This document shows, in pieces, positions 1 to 12,184 of a stretch of 64,000 bases of DNA. The stretch is taken from assembly GCA_029706075.1 (NCBI GenBank), contig JAINUG010000256.1:1054001-1118000 (forward strand), written 5' to 3'. The position numbers and the translations under genes were made by a program. How positions within the stretch are numbered: the stretch's first letter is position 1; each line of letters begins with the position of its first letter. A model generated the notes under the pieces. The model worked only from the letters and a program-made list of their open reading frames with translations, made no database searches and was not told the DNA's origin. The DNA is from Aldrovandia affinis (taxonomy: Eukaryota; Chordata; Actinopteri; Notacanthiformes; Halosauridae).

Positions 1-1709
1 TCTGCCCTTGAAGAATCGACTCAGCCTTACATTTACTATTTTCCTTTCCAGCATTATTAATTGATTAAGGGGGAAATTTAGGATATTTGCTGCTGTCAGG
101 CTTTGCCAACATCCCCTACACAGCATAATCCAATTTAGATTGTCTGGCAGAGAAGGGAACAGTAGATTGACAAGGCTCTTATCTACAGCCTGGAGTCAAA
201 CAGGTGTGATCTCCAGCAAATTCTCCACATCAATGGATTTAACAAGGGTATACTTTAATTATTTCATCACAACATTGGAGGTTAAAATCATGTATTTCTT
301 CATAGCTGTGATGAAATATTGAATATACATTTAAAATCGCTCTTAATACGTTCTAATTTGATGTAAATATATGTATTTACTTTCAAATAATCAAGTATGA
401 TACCATTTTGTAAGTTACAGTATTGATTCAGCATTCAGGTTCAGCATACTGACTTTCATGCTTGTAATGACCCTTGTTGATAGTCAATTAATGACAACAA
501 AAAATAAAATTGCCATACATCTACAATCCAAGATGTATGGCTTGTTAAATAATGGATCAAATTGATGAGCAGCAGAGAGTTTTGCATTCTAGATGGATTA
601 ACTGGCTGATTATATTCAATCATGGATTCATATTTAATATAGATGTATGCATAAGTTATATAAAGAGTTATGTAATTTTTTACCATATATATCAAAATAT
701 AAACCCAATATTTCAATAACTACAGTATCTCAATGATCAAAAAAGCAAAGGACATGTTGAAAGTTTGCCTTTGCCTGTACCTCACTCCAGCACTGAAAAG
801 GAGTCAGCAGTAAAAATGGCCTAAGGTCCCCATCTGACAAAGTGCCATCTGAAGAGTATGCTCAGGACTTTTAGACATTTTTCATTACCTGCTCAATTCT
901 CATTCATTACCGTTTTTGTACTCATCTGTATGATGAATTGCATACGTGGCTGATATTAAAAACCACTGAAGCAGTGATTTGATATGAATCCCATGACTTT
1001 TAAATGAGAGTCAGACAGGGTCCAGGGAGACTTGGTTGTGGATAGAATCTTATAGAACAGAATCCCAGGATAGAGAGGTGTACTGTGTTGTATAACCATG
1101 GCTCCCGGTGACCTGTCTGCCTCTTCAAATCTATACCTTTTTTAATGAATAAATACAGAACACGACAGAGGCTATGCTGTTAGTTCAATCATTGTAATCT
1201 ACTGTTACAACCTTTATTTTTCAGATATCACATGGCGACAAGACTTGTCTTTTATAAAGCATAATTCCCTTCAGTAGTTAATGTTATACCAGCCAAAGCC
1301 ATGTTGTGACTCCTGTCACAGACTGACTAAAATGACTTCCATGGTTGTCCAAAATTCACTTTTTATTTTTCACATCTGTATCATTGGGCTAGAGCTATTT
1401 ACCATGATCATTATAGCTAACCACTCAACTAAAGTTACTTTTGGAGGCTTGCTAAAATTCAGACACACCATACCGACAGTAACGGTATTAAAAGCGGCAG
1501 ACAAATGTTAAAATGGACATGGACAATCAAGCGAAGGTCCTGGAGAAAACCTTGGGTTGTTATTGTGCATGTATTTCAGTCCACCACCAAAGGTTCAATG
1601 GAGCCTCTATTTCAAGCAGGGACATAGCACACACATTTGGAATTCAAGCTCATCCAGTCAGATGTGCTTAATTTTGTCGGTATTGTATGTATCGTAGCGG
1701 GAACAGGGG
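1..1709. other. No recognised feature
   Basis: AT-rich intergenic sequence. I see no coding exon with a recognisable product, no inverted-repeat ends and no tandem array. Short open frames on both strands have no family character that I recognise. Confidence 0.5.
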
Positions 1710-2015
1710 TGTGGGGTTTCCACTCAACCAGGTTAGATAATGAAATACCACACAAGACGGTAATATGGAAGTGTAACAAGGTTTATTGGGGGTAAACTCA
1801 CAATAAGAGGGGAATAAGGTAAACAGTCCAAATCCGTAATCCGTTTCCATAGGCCTTGTTAGTTTCCCAGGTCTTTATCCAATACTTCATTCTCAGGCAC
1901 TCCAGTCGATAACAATTCAGTAAGTCAAAACAATCCAGGTCATACACAAATCAAATCCAAAAAATAGCAAACTGTCTTATCCCAAACCCACACTCCACAC
2001 ATTTCCCATACGGTA
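1710..2015 (-). repeat. First half of a split LTR (minus orientation)
   Basis: The stretch begins TGTGGGG and carries the reverse complement of a polyadenylation signal (AATAAACC on the minus strand near 1780). Its middle part, around the words cagtccaaatccgtaatcc, resembles the LTR at 26951-27540, so the two belong to related LTR families. It stops exactly where the EnSpm-like transposon begins and resumes at 9290. The outer 5' boundary is approximate and no clean target duplication was found. Confidence 0.5.
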
Positions 2016-2563
2016 CACTGCAAAAAAGGAATTTCAAGAAAGTAAAAAAGCCTTGTTTCTGGGGAAATTAGTCTTATTTTTTGTCTAAAAAGAAAATTAA
2101 TCTTGTCAAGCATGTTTTGCCTTAGAAAAGTGATCTTATTTTAAGAAAATATATCCAACTTTTTCTTAATTAGACATTCCAGCTAATATTGAGCTAGATT
2201 TAACCAATAACAAGCTACCACAATGGTTTGGATGATATCCCAGCAGAGGAACGATATTTTTTTCCTTGTTTTAAGAGTAAGACCATTTGCACAACTTCTT
2301 AATTTAAGAATTTCATGAAATGACTCCAAATTAAGTTTGTTCATCTATTTTTATTAAAGATGTGTGGCTATCACAGTAGTGGAATCATTATGTTGACAGA
2401 AAACAGAACCTGCCGCTTCACATTTCATCAATCAATCAACATTCCATATTATTACTATTAAGAGAATTGTAGTCTTGTAACAGCAAAATACAAATGACTG
2501 TGCTGAACAACAACTGCACACAATGGAAAAATACAGTTTAACATGACCCTTAACACAGCAAAT

Positions 2564-2699
<136 letters not shown>

Positions 2700-2975
2700 C
2701 GGATAGCAGAAAGTCAGTTCAGGTCCTCTAAGGAGGCCTATTAAGCAACTGATGAACTGTTTTAACCTTTTTTTTTTTTTTTTTAGATTTAGGTTATTTT
2801 CTCTGCATGATGATAGAAAATCATGCATGAGCCATTAACACTCATGTATCAGCTCTTGTCGGCCAATGATTAACAAGAAATTGCAACGCAAAAGTGTCAA
2901 AAACACAGCTATATCTATAAACAATATTTAAATCACAGTTTGTCCACCAAAAGGCACCATGTGAAAGTGAACCTT

Positions 2976-3899
2976 TTACAATACATCAGATGACGCTTTG
3001 TGTAGTCCAATCACATCACCCAGGTAATATTTCATAGGGACATATTCCATATCCTTGTGAGTAAAACTGTAATATGGAGTGAAATCTACAAGGTTATCGG
3101 CAGATATCAGTTCAGTTGCTTGTGCCATGTTTGGGATTTCTATTTTATATGCCATGTAATCTCTATCATAACAAATAGTATTGTGCTGCTGGAACTCAAA
3201 GCAATATAATGATGAATTTATTACATAGATATTTCTTACCAGTCCAAATTCAGGCAAATTATTAGAATTAACAGCACTCACAAGTAATGACTTCTCCCGA
3301 ATATATTTGTTTCCATTTAGATTAATCCATTTAACAGATACTGCATTATTTACTTCATCATTTCCAAGGAAGGCCCTCATTTTTTCTTTTAAGTATGACA
3401 TGTTGCTTATTTCTGATGTTGGTCCCAAATTACACTCATTTGCAAAAATAGGGTGTTCAGAACTACTTGCATTCTGACAACATTCATACATTTGATTATG
3501 CCTTATCAAAGACTTGCAAACATTTTTAAAATTAATTTTTAAGGCCCATTGTTTAAAAAAGCAATGTTTTGATTCGAATCTCATGCACATGTGACGGACC
3601 ATTGGTCCCAGTAGTTTAATCTGGGATGGAGCATGAATCAAATAGTGTTGTTTGGGAGTGATGTTGTTATCTGGGAAAAGGTTCTTCATATGGTTTAAAT
3701 GCTGTTCAATGAGTGTTTTCAATTTGTCAATAGTCTGTAGACCAATAACAGGAGCAAACAAAATTTGAACAATCTCTACAAGTTCAAGAATGATTGTGTA
3801 GATGACAGAGGGGTGGTCATTCTGTTTCGCAACAGCAGGAATAACCAGCCATGTATTATCACATACACGCGACTTATTATAAACTATTGTGTAATTCAA
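2976..3899 (-). pseudogene. EnSpm-like transposase, C-terminal part only
   Basis: An open frame of about 307 residues. It has a conserved block around residues 80-125, reading TPKQHYLIHAPSQI and, later, MRFESKHCFFKQW, which is the typical segment downstream of the catalytic core in large animal EnSpm-type transposases with a DUF4218-like region. The catalytic DDE part is missing: only about 220 bases separate this frame from the divergent gene starting at 4118, so the N-terminal two thirds have been deleted. The start codon is therefore not the original one. A C-terminal extension of about 150 residues with no recognised domain follows the conserved block. The product would not be active for transposition. 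Family identity is inferred from motif memory and is moderately sure. Confidence 0.6.
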
Positions 3900-4117
3900 T
3901 AATGTTATTTATAGAAATTAATTTGGGCAAATGCGAAATAAACGTATTACGATCAGCCACTCCCCCCCTCCTCCCTGGAAGAGATGGTACGATCCAAATG
4001 TGTCTACGCAATTTATTTTACCCTACCGCCAAAACGACCAGCCGTTGCATTTGAAATGCACACACCTGCCGCTGTGACTATTCTGTAGTAGTTTGTGGAC
4101 GTCAGTGAAGACAAATT

Positions 4118-7100
4118 ATGGATGGACTGGACGACATTGCAATTGGCACACTCAGAGGTAAGCTATTATGTGTTGTATTAACGTTATGTCAAAGTTATGT
4201 TGTGTTTTACGTAGCTAACCTAGCTTGGCAAGTTAGGGGGGGAGGGGTCGTCTTTTGAGCTGACGTTAACTTACTCCTACAATATTTATTTCTTTTATAT
4301 TTGGTATGTTTGTTGGCGCAAGGAGCTATGATAATAATTAGAATAAACCCATCCCTCATTTTTTCCGGCGTTTTTATGAAGTTTAAAGCAGCATTTTAAT
4401 GGAAGTTGTTACCTCACGTAAGTGCCTTAAAACAGGGTTCCGCGCTGGTCTTAAAAAGCCTTAAAGTCTAAAATCCAACAATCCGATTTTTAAGGCCTAA
4501 AAAAGTCTTAAATTTTAGTTATTAGGTCTAAAAAATGAGATGCTAGGTCTTAAAAGTGAGATTAGCTCTCTATTGTGTTAAAAATGTTTTGAGTGTCCTG
4601 CAAAGAAATCAGTCCTATCTATTTACACGGAAATTAATCAAGCTGGAACCAAAAAAATGTAAATTCGCTGCCCCGGGAGAAATTATTGGCGAACGAAGCT
4701 ACGTATCGTTCGAGTTGGTTGAACGTAGACAAGAGCTAGCTAGCTAACTACTCGTGTTTTGTTTGAGTTTCCTCGCTATGTAATTTGATAAGCCATGGGC
4801 AAGTGTAGGTTTAACTTTAACTTCACTTTCACTGTCTTTATCCATTTTCTTCACTGCTCGGCTCAACCGTGCTCAACGTGCTTGCTAAGTGCAACTGCAA
4901 AAACAGTCCCCTCTCAAACAATATCCCGCGGTGCTATGTTCCGCCGCTTGGCGTTCCCGACCTTGCTACATATTCACCGGTATTGCGGTATTATGAAAAA
5001 TTCATATCATAAAAAATAACACCGGTATGGTGCACCGCTCAGCACTACTGCAGACCCTATATTTGAGTAGAAGTATCAATACCACATCGTTAAATACTTC
5101 ATTACAGATAAAAAATCTTGCATTTAAAATCCTCCATAAAGCATTAAAGTTAAAGCACAATTTTATTCTGCAAAATGTGTCAGTTTTCTTCAAGTAAATT
5201 TAGCTGGTAATGCTTAAGTGGGTTCTAAATGCAGGATTTTTACTTGGGATATTTGTATTTTGTGGCAGGGCTCTAGACTAACTTTTGATACCAGTGAAAG
5301 AGTTATAAAGTTATAACCCGAAACACAGGAAATGTCACAATGTAAAAATGAATCGGTAAAATATTCTCACTTGTAATGTACACAAGGTTGAGTGAATTCA
5401 GTGATAAGTTCAGTGTCTTGGCACTAAATGTAACTTCTCTATGTTCCAGCTGCTAATATTGGAGAGGAGTTACTGCCTTCACTCTCCCGGGATGACATCA
5501 AAGATCTGTTTCCCGGTCCTGAAAATTTCCTGAGGCGCCGGGCTATATGGCTTGTTGTGAATAAAGAAGAAGAGGTCAGTTGTATATCTATTACAGTATA
5601 ACAAACCTCAGTACACCCCTGTACAATATCACTAAAATGTAAAATAAGTATACATCCGGTCCATTTAATAACATTTTATTTATCTTTAGCCAAAGCCCAA
5701 GAGGAATGAAGCTAATTCATTTGAAAAAGAGAAATGTTTGATCAATTAAAAATTATGAAAGGTCCACATTAAGAACCAACTGCAACAGCTTTGTTCTTCT
5801 TGGGCTTTGGCTAGAAACAAATACAATTGTATTAAATTGGCAGGATTTGTAATTATTTAACATTTTAGTTATATTGCACAGGGGTGTACTCACTTCTGTT
5901 GCTTTGAGATCTATTCAACAATAAATGTAAAATTAAGTGCTTATGCAACTTTTTACAAATCCTTTAAATCATAATGCATGTTCATTTAACTGACAAGTAA
6001 AGGCACATATTGATATTCATATATGAAGTTATCCTATGAAATGTCTAAGTGTAAATGTATTTTAGGCAGAGACTGCTGCTGAACTACAACAACCATTAAC
6101 CACTGGAGGCACTGACATTTTCGAAAGAGGAGCCCAACACTTCAAAGTTTGTGACTATGTCCAACCCAGAATACATAGTCTTCACGGACAGTGAGCTTGA
6201 ACATGTGCGACGCTCCTACTTCGAGCAGAAGCGGCTGGGGACTGAGCACAGCGTGGCCTTATCCAAGGAGCTCCTTTGCCGACTCATAAGAAACACAATG
6301 ACTAATATGATTTCAATCGCAAGGGCCACAGAGGACTCCAGATACCCCAGCAAACATGAGGTCAATGCCATGGCGAAGCGATTGGTGGAGTACTACCCAA
6401 TGATAAAAGACAGGTCATCATCATCAAACACTGAGTGGGTAAGTAGTAGCTTTTTCTCACTATTGCTCATATTTGATGTTTACGGTAAAAACTTGAATCT
6501 TTTAATGCTTACTATTTGTACCCTTCAGGAACATGTTTCTAAAAGCTCATGAAGAGACTCTCAAATGTCAGAAGTCCAAGGAAGGCCAAGGTTCCTCCTT
6601 CAAAGAAACCGCGACAGGATGGGGATATCTATGCAGATGTTTCAACAAGTGACTATGATGGAGATTCCAGTGCATCAACCATTATTCTGGAAAAGTCACC
6701 TGTTAGAGCCAGCACCCCAGTGCAACACCAGGATAGCAGTGATGAAGCATGTATGTATTTAATACGATCTGTATGCATCTGTGTCTTTGGTAGAGAAAAC
6801 CTTTTAAGAAAACATACGCCACCAGCAAGTGGAGATGCAACAGCTTTAGTGTCTGTCCAGCGATTCGAGTATTTCATTGTTCAATATTGCAATATAATAA
6901 GTGCATAAATGAATAAATCCTGTTACTTCCTGAGTTGCTCCCTAACAGTCTAACCCCCCCCCCCCCCCTCTCTTTTTATGCCTTCAGCTGGTTCAGTTGA
7001 CCTCTTGGACAGCCAGAGAACCCAGGCAAGACACTACAAGACTCTTCAAATATTATACAAGTCCAAGAAGCCAAACAAAGCTGCGGTAACTCATTTGCTG

Positions 7101-8307
7101 AACCTGGAGTTTGAGTCTAGAAGACGCTTCATCACCTACGATGTTTTAAAGGAGCAAGACAGACCGACAAAGATTCTAGAGGCTTACCCATGTTTCAGAG
7201 AAATGGATCATGTAAGTAATTTGAGTAGAATATAAATCCTTTATTGTTATTGTATTAGATATAAAGGAAATTAAGTAAATGCTCACCCCCTGTAAACAGT
7301 TCATTATCAAACTGTTTAACCAGGACTCGCAATAGAGATTATTTTGTATTTATCTGTATTTGAATGTATTTTTCAGGTCCTGGATGAGCTGCGGAGAATT
7401 ATTCAACCTACCAATTCCCAGTACATCTCTGAGATGAAGGACAGATGGGAAATCTTCTACTCAAAGGTCCAGTTTTATGGTATCATGAAGAAAGCCATGA
7501 AGCCTCCAAAAACTTTGAATGGAGGTGAGTTCACAATGCCTTGATTTGTCCAAGTTTATATTTTGTGATCTCATGAGTGGTTATTTATGGTACTGCTTGT
7601 ATTGTGCCTTTTCTGTCAAACCAGTGGAGCATGCTGCAGCTGTGTTCAGAGCCCTGCCACTGCTCTTCCCATCCAGCACCATGCCACCTAGAAAGCTGGG
7701 CGCAAACAGCGAGGCTCTTTTCCATGTCCTTACGGTGAGACTTGCTGTATTGTATTTTATACTGTATGTTGCAGTTATTCATACATACATTATATGTTCT
7801 GTTTGGTTATTCTTTGTGATAGGTGTTTGTCATTTTCACAATGACAAAAGTTGAAGTGTTGTCCATGCTGTAATTTTGGAGGAGTAGCTTTATTGAAACT
7901 AGCGGTGGTGTTTTCAGTATTTGCAATGTTCAGCAAAGAATATATATACAAAATATTTTCCCTCAGATATCAGGGGTTAATGCGGCTAGGTTTTTTTTAT
8001 GGATGTAGAATTATCATTTGACCATTCAGTGTCCTAGTCCAGGTCAAGGTGTGTGTTACTTGTGTTTTTCTAATCTTCTACATTGACTTTTGTCATCTAG
8101 ACTTCAGAAGACCCTGATGGTTTCCTGCTGTGACCCCTGTCTTGTCCAGTTGTGGTCGTTTCTGAAGACAACTGCATGATCGCCATTGGGAGCACGCCAG
8201 TGGCCACCTTCGACAGTGAGAGGTTTCACGAGGGACTGCTCTACCTCATGGCATATTATTATGCCCTTCACCTAGTCTTGCCACATGTTTATTGGTGTTA
8301 TTTCTAA
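4118..8307 (+). pseudogene. SAMD3-like accessory gene of the EnSpm-like element, eight exons, decayed
   Basis: Exons at 4118-4157, 5450-5574, 6066-6438, 6529-6750, 6988-7211, 7377-7524, 7625-7734 and 8101-8307 have GT-AG borders. Exon 2 reads like a SAM-type helical segment (LLPSLSRDDIKDLFPGP). Exon 3 carries the conserved YPSKHEV..MAKRLVEYYPMIKD block, exon 4 a basic stretch (RSPRKAKVPPSKKPRQ), and exon 8 the hydrophobic C-terminal block beginning VVVVSEDNCMIAIGS. This order matches the family of fish proteins annotated as sterile alpha motif domain-containing protein 3-like; many copies are repeat-borne. Lesions: a frame change inside exon 3 between about 6066 and 6120, a one-base loss in an A run near 6541, and an in-frame TGA at 8131. 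The gene is non-functional here. Its role in transposition is unknown. Confidence 0.6.
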
Positions 8308-8760
8308 AAAATATATATTGTTCCTCTGGGATATTTTGCAATTTTGTGTTTTTATTTTCTAATAGGGCCGCAACTAACGATTATTTTCATTATCCATCAA
8401 TCTGTTGATTATTTTCTCGATTAATCGGTTAGTTCTTTAAAAGGTCAGAAACATTTTCAGTTATTGTTTCCCAAAGCACAAGATGCAATTTAAAATGTCT
8501 TGTCTTTTCTCGACCAACAATCCACATCCCAAAGATACTGTATGCAGTTTACTTTCATAGAAGACTGAAGGAACTAGGACCAGGAACCATGTTCATGTAG
8601 AGTTATAATGCAGTCTGCCGATGGAGAAAGTGGTTGAATGTTGTCAAATGCTTTTCAATGCAGCAGTTGGGATTTTGTCTTAATAAAAAAGAAGCTAAAA
8701 ATAAGAATGCCTCTGGTGCCTTAATTTAAGACAATGTCACTTATTTTTACTATGCTGTTT

Positions 8761-9055
8761 GAAGAAATTGTGTCTTATTGTAAGATTTTTTTGCTAATTA
8801 TTAATCTTGATTTAAGGTATACATTCTTAAAGTCAGCTCAATTAAGAGACCAATGTATCTAGTTTGAAGAAATTGTGACTTATTGTAAGCTTTTCTGGCT
8901 AATTATTAATCTTGATTTAAGGTATAAATTCTTAAAGTCAGCTCAATTAAGACCAATGTATCTTGTTTGAAGAAATTGTGTCTTATTGTAAGCTTTTTGG
9001 TAATTATTTATCTTATATTAAGGTATAAATGCTTAAAGGCAGCTCAAACAAGAGA
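8761..9055. repeat. Subterminal tandem repeats of the EnSpm-like element
   Basis: Three copies of a roughly 104-bp AT-rich unit beginning GAAGAAATTGTG start at 8761, 8866 and 8969; the third is more diverged. Subterminal arrays of this kind serve as transposase binding regions in CACTA elements; that role is inferred here. Confidence 0.8.
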
Positions 9056-9289
9056 AAAAAATACTAATTTTAAGTTAATCTATCTTAAATGACTAACTTT
9101 GTATTGCTTGTTATAAGCACAACTTACTTAAATTTGGTCTCTCAGTGGCTAGATTTATGTCCTAGTTTTAAGAATTCTAGTCAAGCAAAATTGGCTTACC
9201 CCATTGGCAGATTTTTTTGCTTGATATAAGACAATTTGATTAGATTTAAGAATATTTGGCTTATTTCTAGTGGGGGTGTTTTTGCAGTG

Positions 9290-9471
9290 TACTTAGCAAC
9301 CAGCTAGGGGCAACGCCCCCTCTTTTATTCAGAGAAGTCAGCTTTCAAGGGTTTCCCGGTGTGTCTAATTTCCTCCAGACCTCCATATAAGGTTTGGGGG
9401 TGGAGCCAGCATGTCGGCATGCATCTCCCCTCTATCACCATTCGCCGCACCTCCCCCGGCCATCTACCACA
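9290..9471 (-). repeat. Second half of the split LTR (minus orientation)
   Basis: Continuation of the LTR interrupted at 2015. It ends CTACCACA, giving a TG...CA element. On the minus strand a TATA-like word (GAATAAAAG) lies near 9330, in the same relative place as CTATTTAAAG in the related LTR at 26951-27540. Flanked on the right by GTAT. Confidence 0.45.
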
Positions 9472-9475
9472 GTAT

Positions 9476-9799
9476 ATTTTTTTCTTTCTGTTTATGCTTT
9501 TATTGCCCATTTTTCTCCAATTTTAGTTGCCAATTATACCCTCTCTTTTTCATGTCAATTATCCCCACCCTCGTGTGTGGTATGTGAGGTCGCTGATGCT
9601 GTCCTGAGACCGGAAGTGGGCGCTGTACTGCCTCCTCCAAGCTGGCACCCACCACGGTCACTGTAACACCCAGCAGACAGCTAATTCCAACTCCCTAGTG
9701 GCACTCTTGGCCAGAGCCAAACTGGTGCGACCTAGCTGAAATCAAACCCGGTTGCAGTGAGCAGCGTCAAATGTTCTTACCGCTACACCACCCAGGAGG
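9476..9799 (-). repeat. tRNA-derived SINE
   Basis: Read on the minus strand it begins with a tRNA-like head. An A-box-like segment reads GGTGGTGTAGCGGTAAG and a B-box-like segment reads CCGGGTTTGATTTC. About 200 bases of unrelated body follow, with an AT-rich tail containing GGTATAATTGGCAACT. These are the internal RNA polymerase III promoter elements. It is not a functional tRNA gene. Inserted directly beside the split LTR. Confidence 0.75.
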
Positions 9800-12176
9800 T
9801 TCATATTGTATGTATTTTAAATAATGAAAGCCTATTTGTTAGGCGTAAATACTTGTCTCTAATCAAAAAATCGAATATACTGGGTGGGCTCTAGTGAGCA
9901 TTTTTTAGCAGTTAGATACACAAGAAATCAGGCCCAATTCAAGGTGGTTTGGGGCCCTGGTCTACAACAATTTTAGGGTTCTTACCAGGAGAAAATAAAA
10001 AGTCAAAATAGGCATATAACACAAATATAGCCACCATTATTATAACTCTCTCCATGGAATTAAAGACGATATTTTAGAGATGATTTAAGATGAGCAACTT
10101 GATCTGCAGTGTTAAAAATATGAAGGTGAAAAAAACAAGCTGCAGGGGCATGTAAATAAAAACAGGGGGAGCTGTGAATGTCACACATTTAAGTAAAGCT
10201 CAGTGCTCAAACCTTTCTAGTTGCATTTTATAATTGTCAGTTGGTTTACGTGGATTGACATTTAGCCTATTTGTGAAAACATAGTGCCTATAAGAAGATG
10301 CACAACACATAAACAAAATTCGTAACAACTGACAAGTAACATTTGGTAAAATATTTTTCAGCAGAAGTGATCTAAAGATATTTGGGTGTTTTCCTTAACA
10401 TGCCTTGTGATTTGTGATGTGATTTTGAAGTTGAGTGACAGTACTTGTCAAATTCTGGATAGAATCAAGGGAGAGGTTTACAAACTTGTTTATGGTCAAA
10501 AATCCTGACAAACAGATGTTTGTGAGCCTGTTGACTGAACTATGTTTTCATCAATTGGGTTTTTTCCCAATTATATCCTGTTATAATATCCTGTGAGCTT
10601 TTCTGTTACTTATTTTTTGTCAGAAAAAAAAATCCCAGAGTTGAATAAATTAAATGTAATCTTTCACATGAAATAGGCTGAACATGCTTTGGAGAAAGCA
10701 GCCAAAGACTACATATGCTCTTCCTTGTATAGAGAGGGGAAATTATTTCCTCATTGAACATATGAATCCTAGAAGATGGACCGATGAAGGTGGTATGAAC
10801 CAATGAGCCATGTGTGCAGAATGAAAGGGATCTCACTGTCTTAAATTTCTCAAGTGGGTTCAATTATCTTAAAATACAATTGAATAATGTCTTGCCAGTC
10901 ACTACAAAAAAACTAATTTGGGCAACCATCACTCTATGCACATGTTTAAGTTAAACACTGCAATATGTGCACTGGCTTACTAATTGGCCTGATCCTAGCT
11001 CCTGTGAAGTAATTACCACTCTGATTGAGTCAAACTCACATACCGCTATAAATCCCAAGCTTAAAGGCTGTATACCGTGCTTTTGTAAATTCAGTCTAAA
11101 GCCTAAATAATACTCTGAAAAAGAGGTACACAGCTGGTACCTAACAGATGCGGATGTTCACAAAAGCTCTCATACTTAAGTGTTTCTGGACATCCATGCA
11201 TAGTTAAAACGAGAAGGTAAACAACAAACCTGGTGACAAACCAAGAGGAGCTTCTCCAAAGACAAAAAAAGATAAAAAGACCAAGGTGGTAAGTACAACC
11301 TATATATATATAGGAACCTCTGACAGCAATGTTGAATACGCTGACGCTACTTCCTGTTTCAGAGACGAAGTGTTTGAGGGCTGTTTGCTGTGTGTCTGGC
11401 ATTTTACTCTTGCCAAAATAATCTGTATTCTGTCAAAATATTTGGTCGTTTGGGTGTTAGTTTCGAGCGGGACGAACGAGGGGAACTAGCAAAGTGCTTA
11501 TGAGGGGATGTGAGTTAGATTAATTTGCCCCGGAGTTTGGATTTCCGATATTAGGCTAACTTATCTCGCGTTTTATACATTAGCGTAGCTATATAACGTT
11601 AGCCTGTATAAACGTTATATAAATATATCACCGCATTAGTTACGAGTTTCTGCTTCTAAGGTGTAATCCTTTGTTGCCTTAAGGACAGAGACAGGCTTTT
11701 TTTTCTCCATAGTACAAATTGGCACAAAAAGCTAACAAGGTTTTTTTTCCACCCTCCCAGAAGCAACCTCGAATTAAACGTAAATTCGCCTGTTTACCCG
11801 ATTGGGAAAATTGTATTACTGCGGTAGTCTATTATAGTTATTTATAAACTAAGCATTGTACGTCGGAAAGTTTTAGGCGTATATTATATCCAGATTTTGA
11901 TGTCCAGGCGCTTAGCTATAATGTGGATAGCTAGTATCTTTTAAAGTGTGGATTGGTGATTTTGTATTTGTAGCTAGCATATTACAAAGGTTTGATTGCT
12001 AAATAGTTTGACCCAGGTTGTAAATTCTAATGTTAAATATAGTATTTATATCAGTAGCTGGGTAAGTGGCTATAAGAGGCCCTCCAGTTACAGTTAACCT
12101 ACTACTAACGTTAGGGCCTACTGCTTTCTATCCGGAGCCACCTAGCATGTTTTTTAAGAGTGGTATTGCTGACTCC
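9800..12176. other. No recognised feature
   Basis: About 2.4 kb of AT-rich sequence with no coding motif, inverted-repeat end or array that I recognise. A short alternating TA run lies near 11302. Could contain old, unrecognisable repeats. Confidence 0.45.
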
Positions 12177-12184
12177 GTCTAGAC

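Noticed and set aside
1281..1511. Open frame of 76 codons
   Set aside because: No motif, no splice or promoter context, ordinary length for chance in AT-rich DNA.
8761..9055. Possible CRISPR-like direct repeats
   Set aside because: Diverged tandem units without unique spacers, located at the end of a DNA transposon in a vertebrate-type sequence.
9740..9799. Possible tRNA gene on the minus strand
   Set aside because: A and B boxes are present but the acceptor stem does not close and the body continues as SINE.
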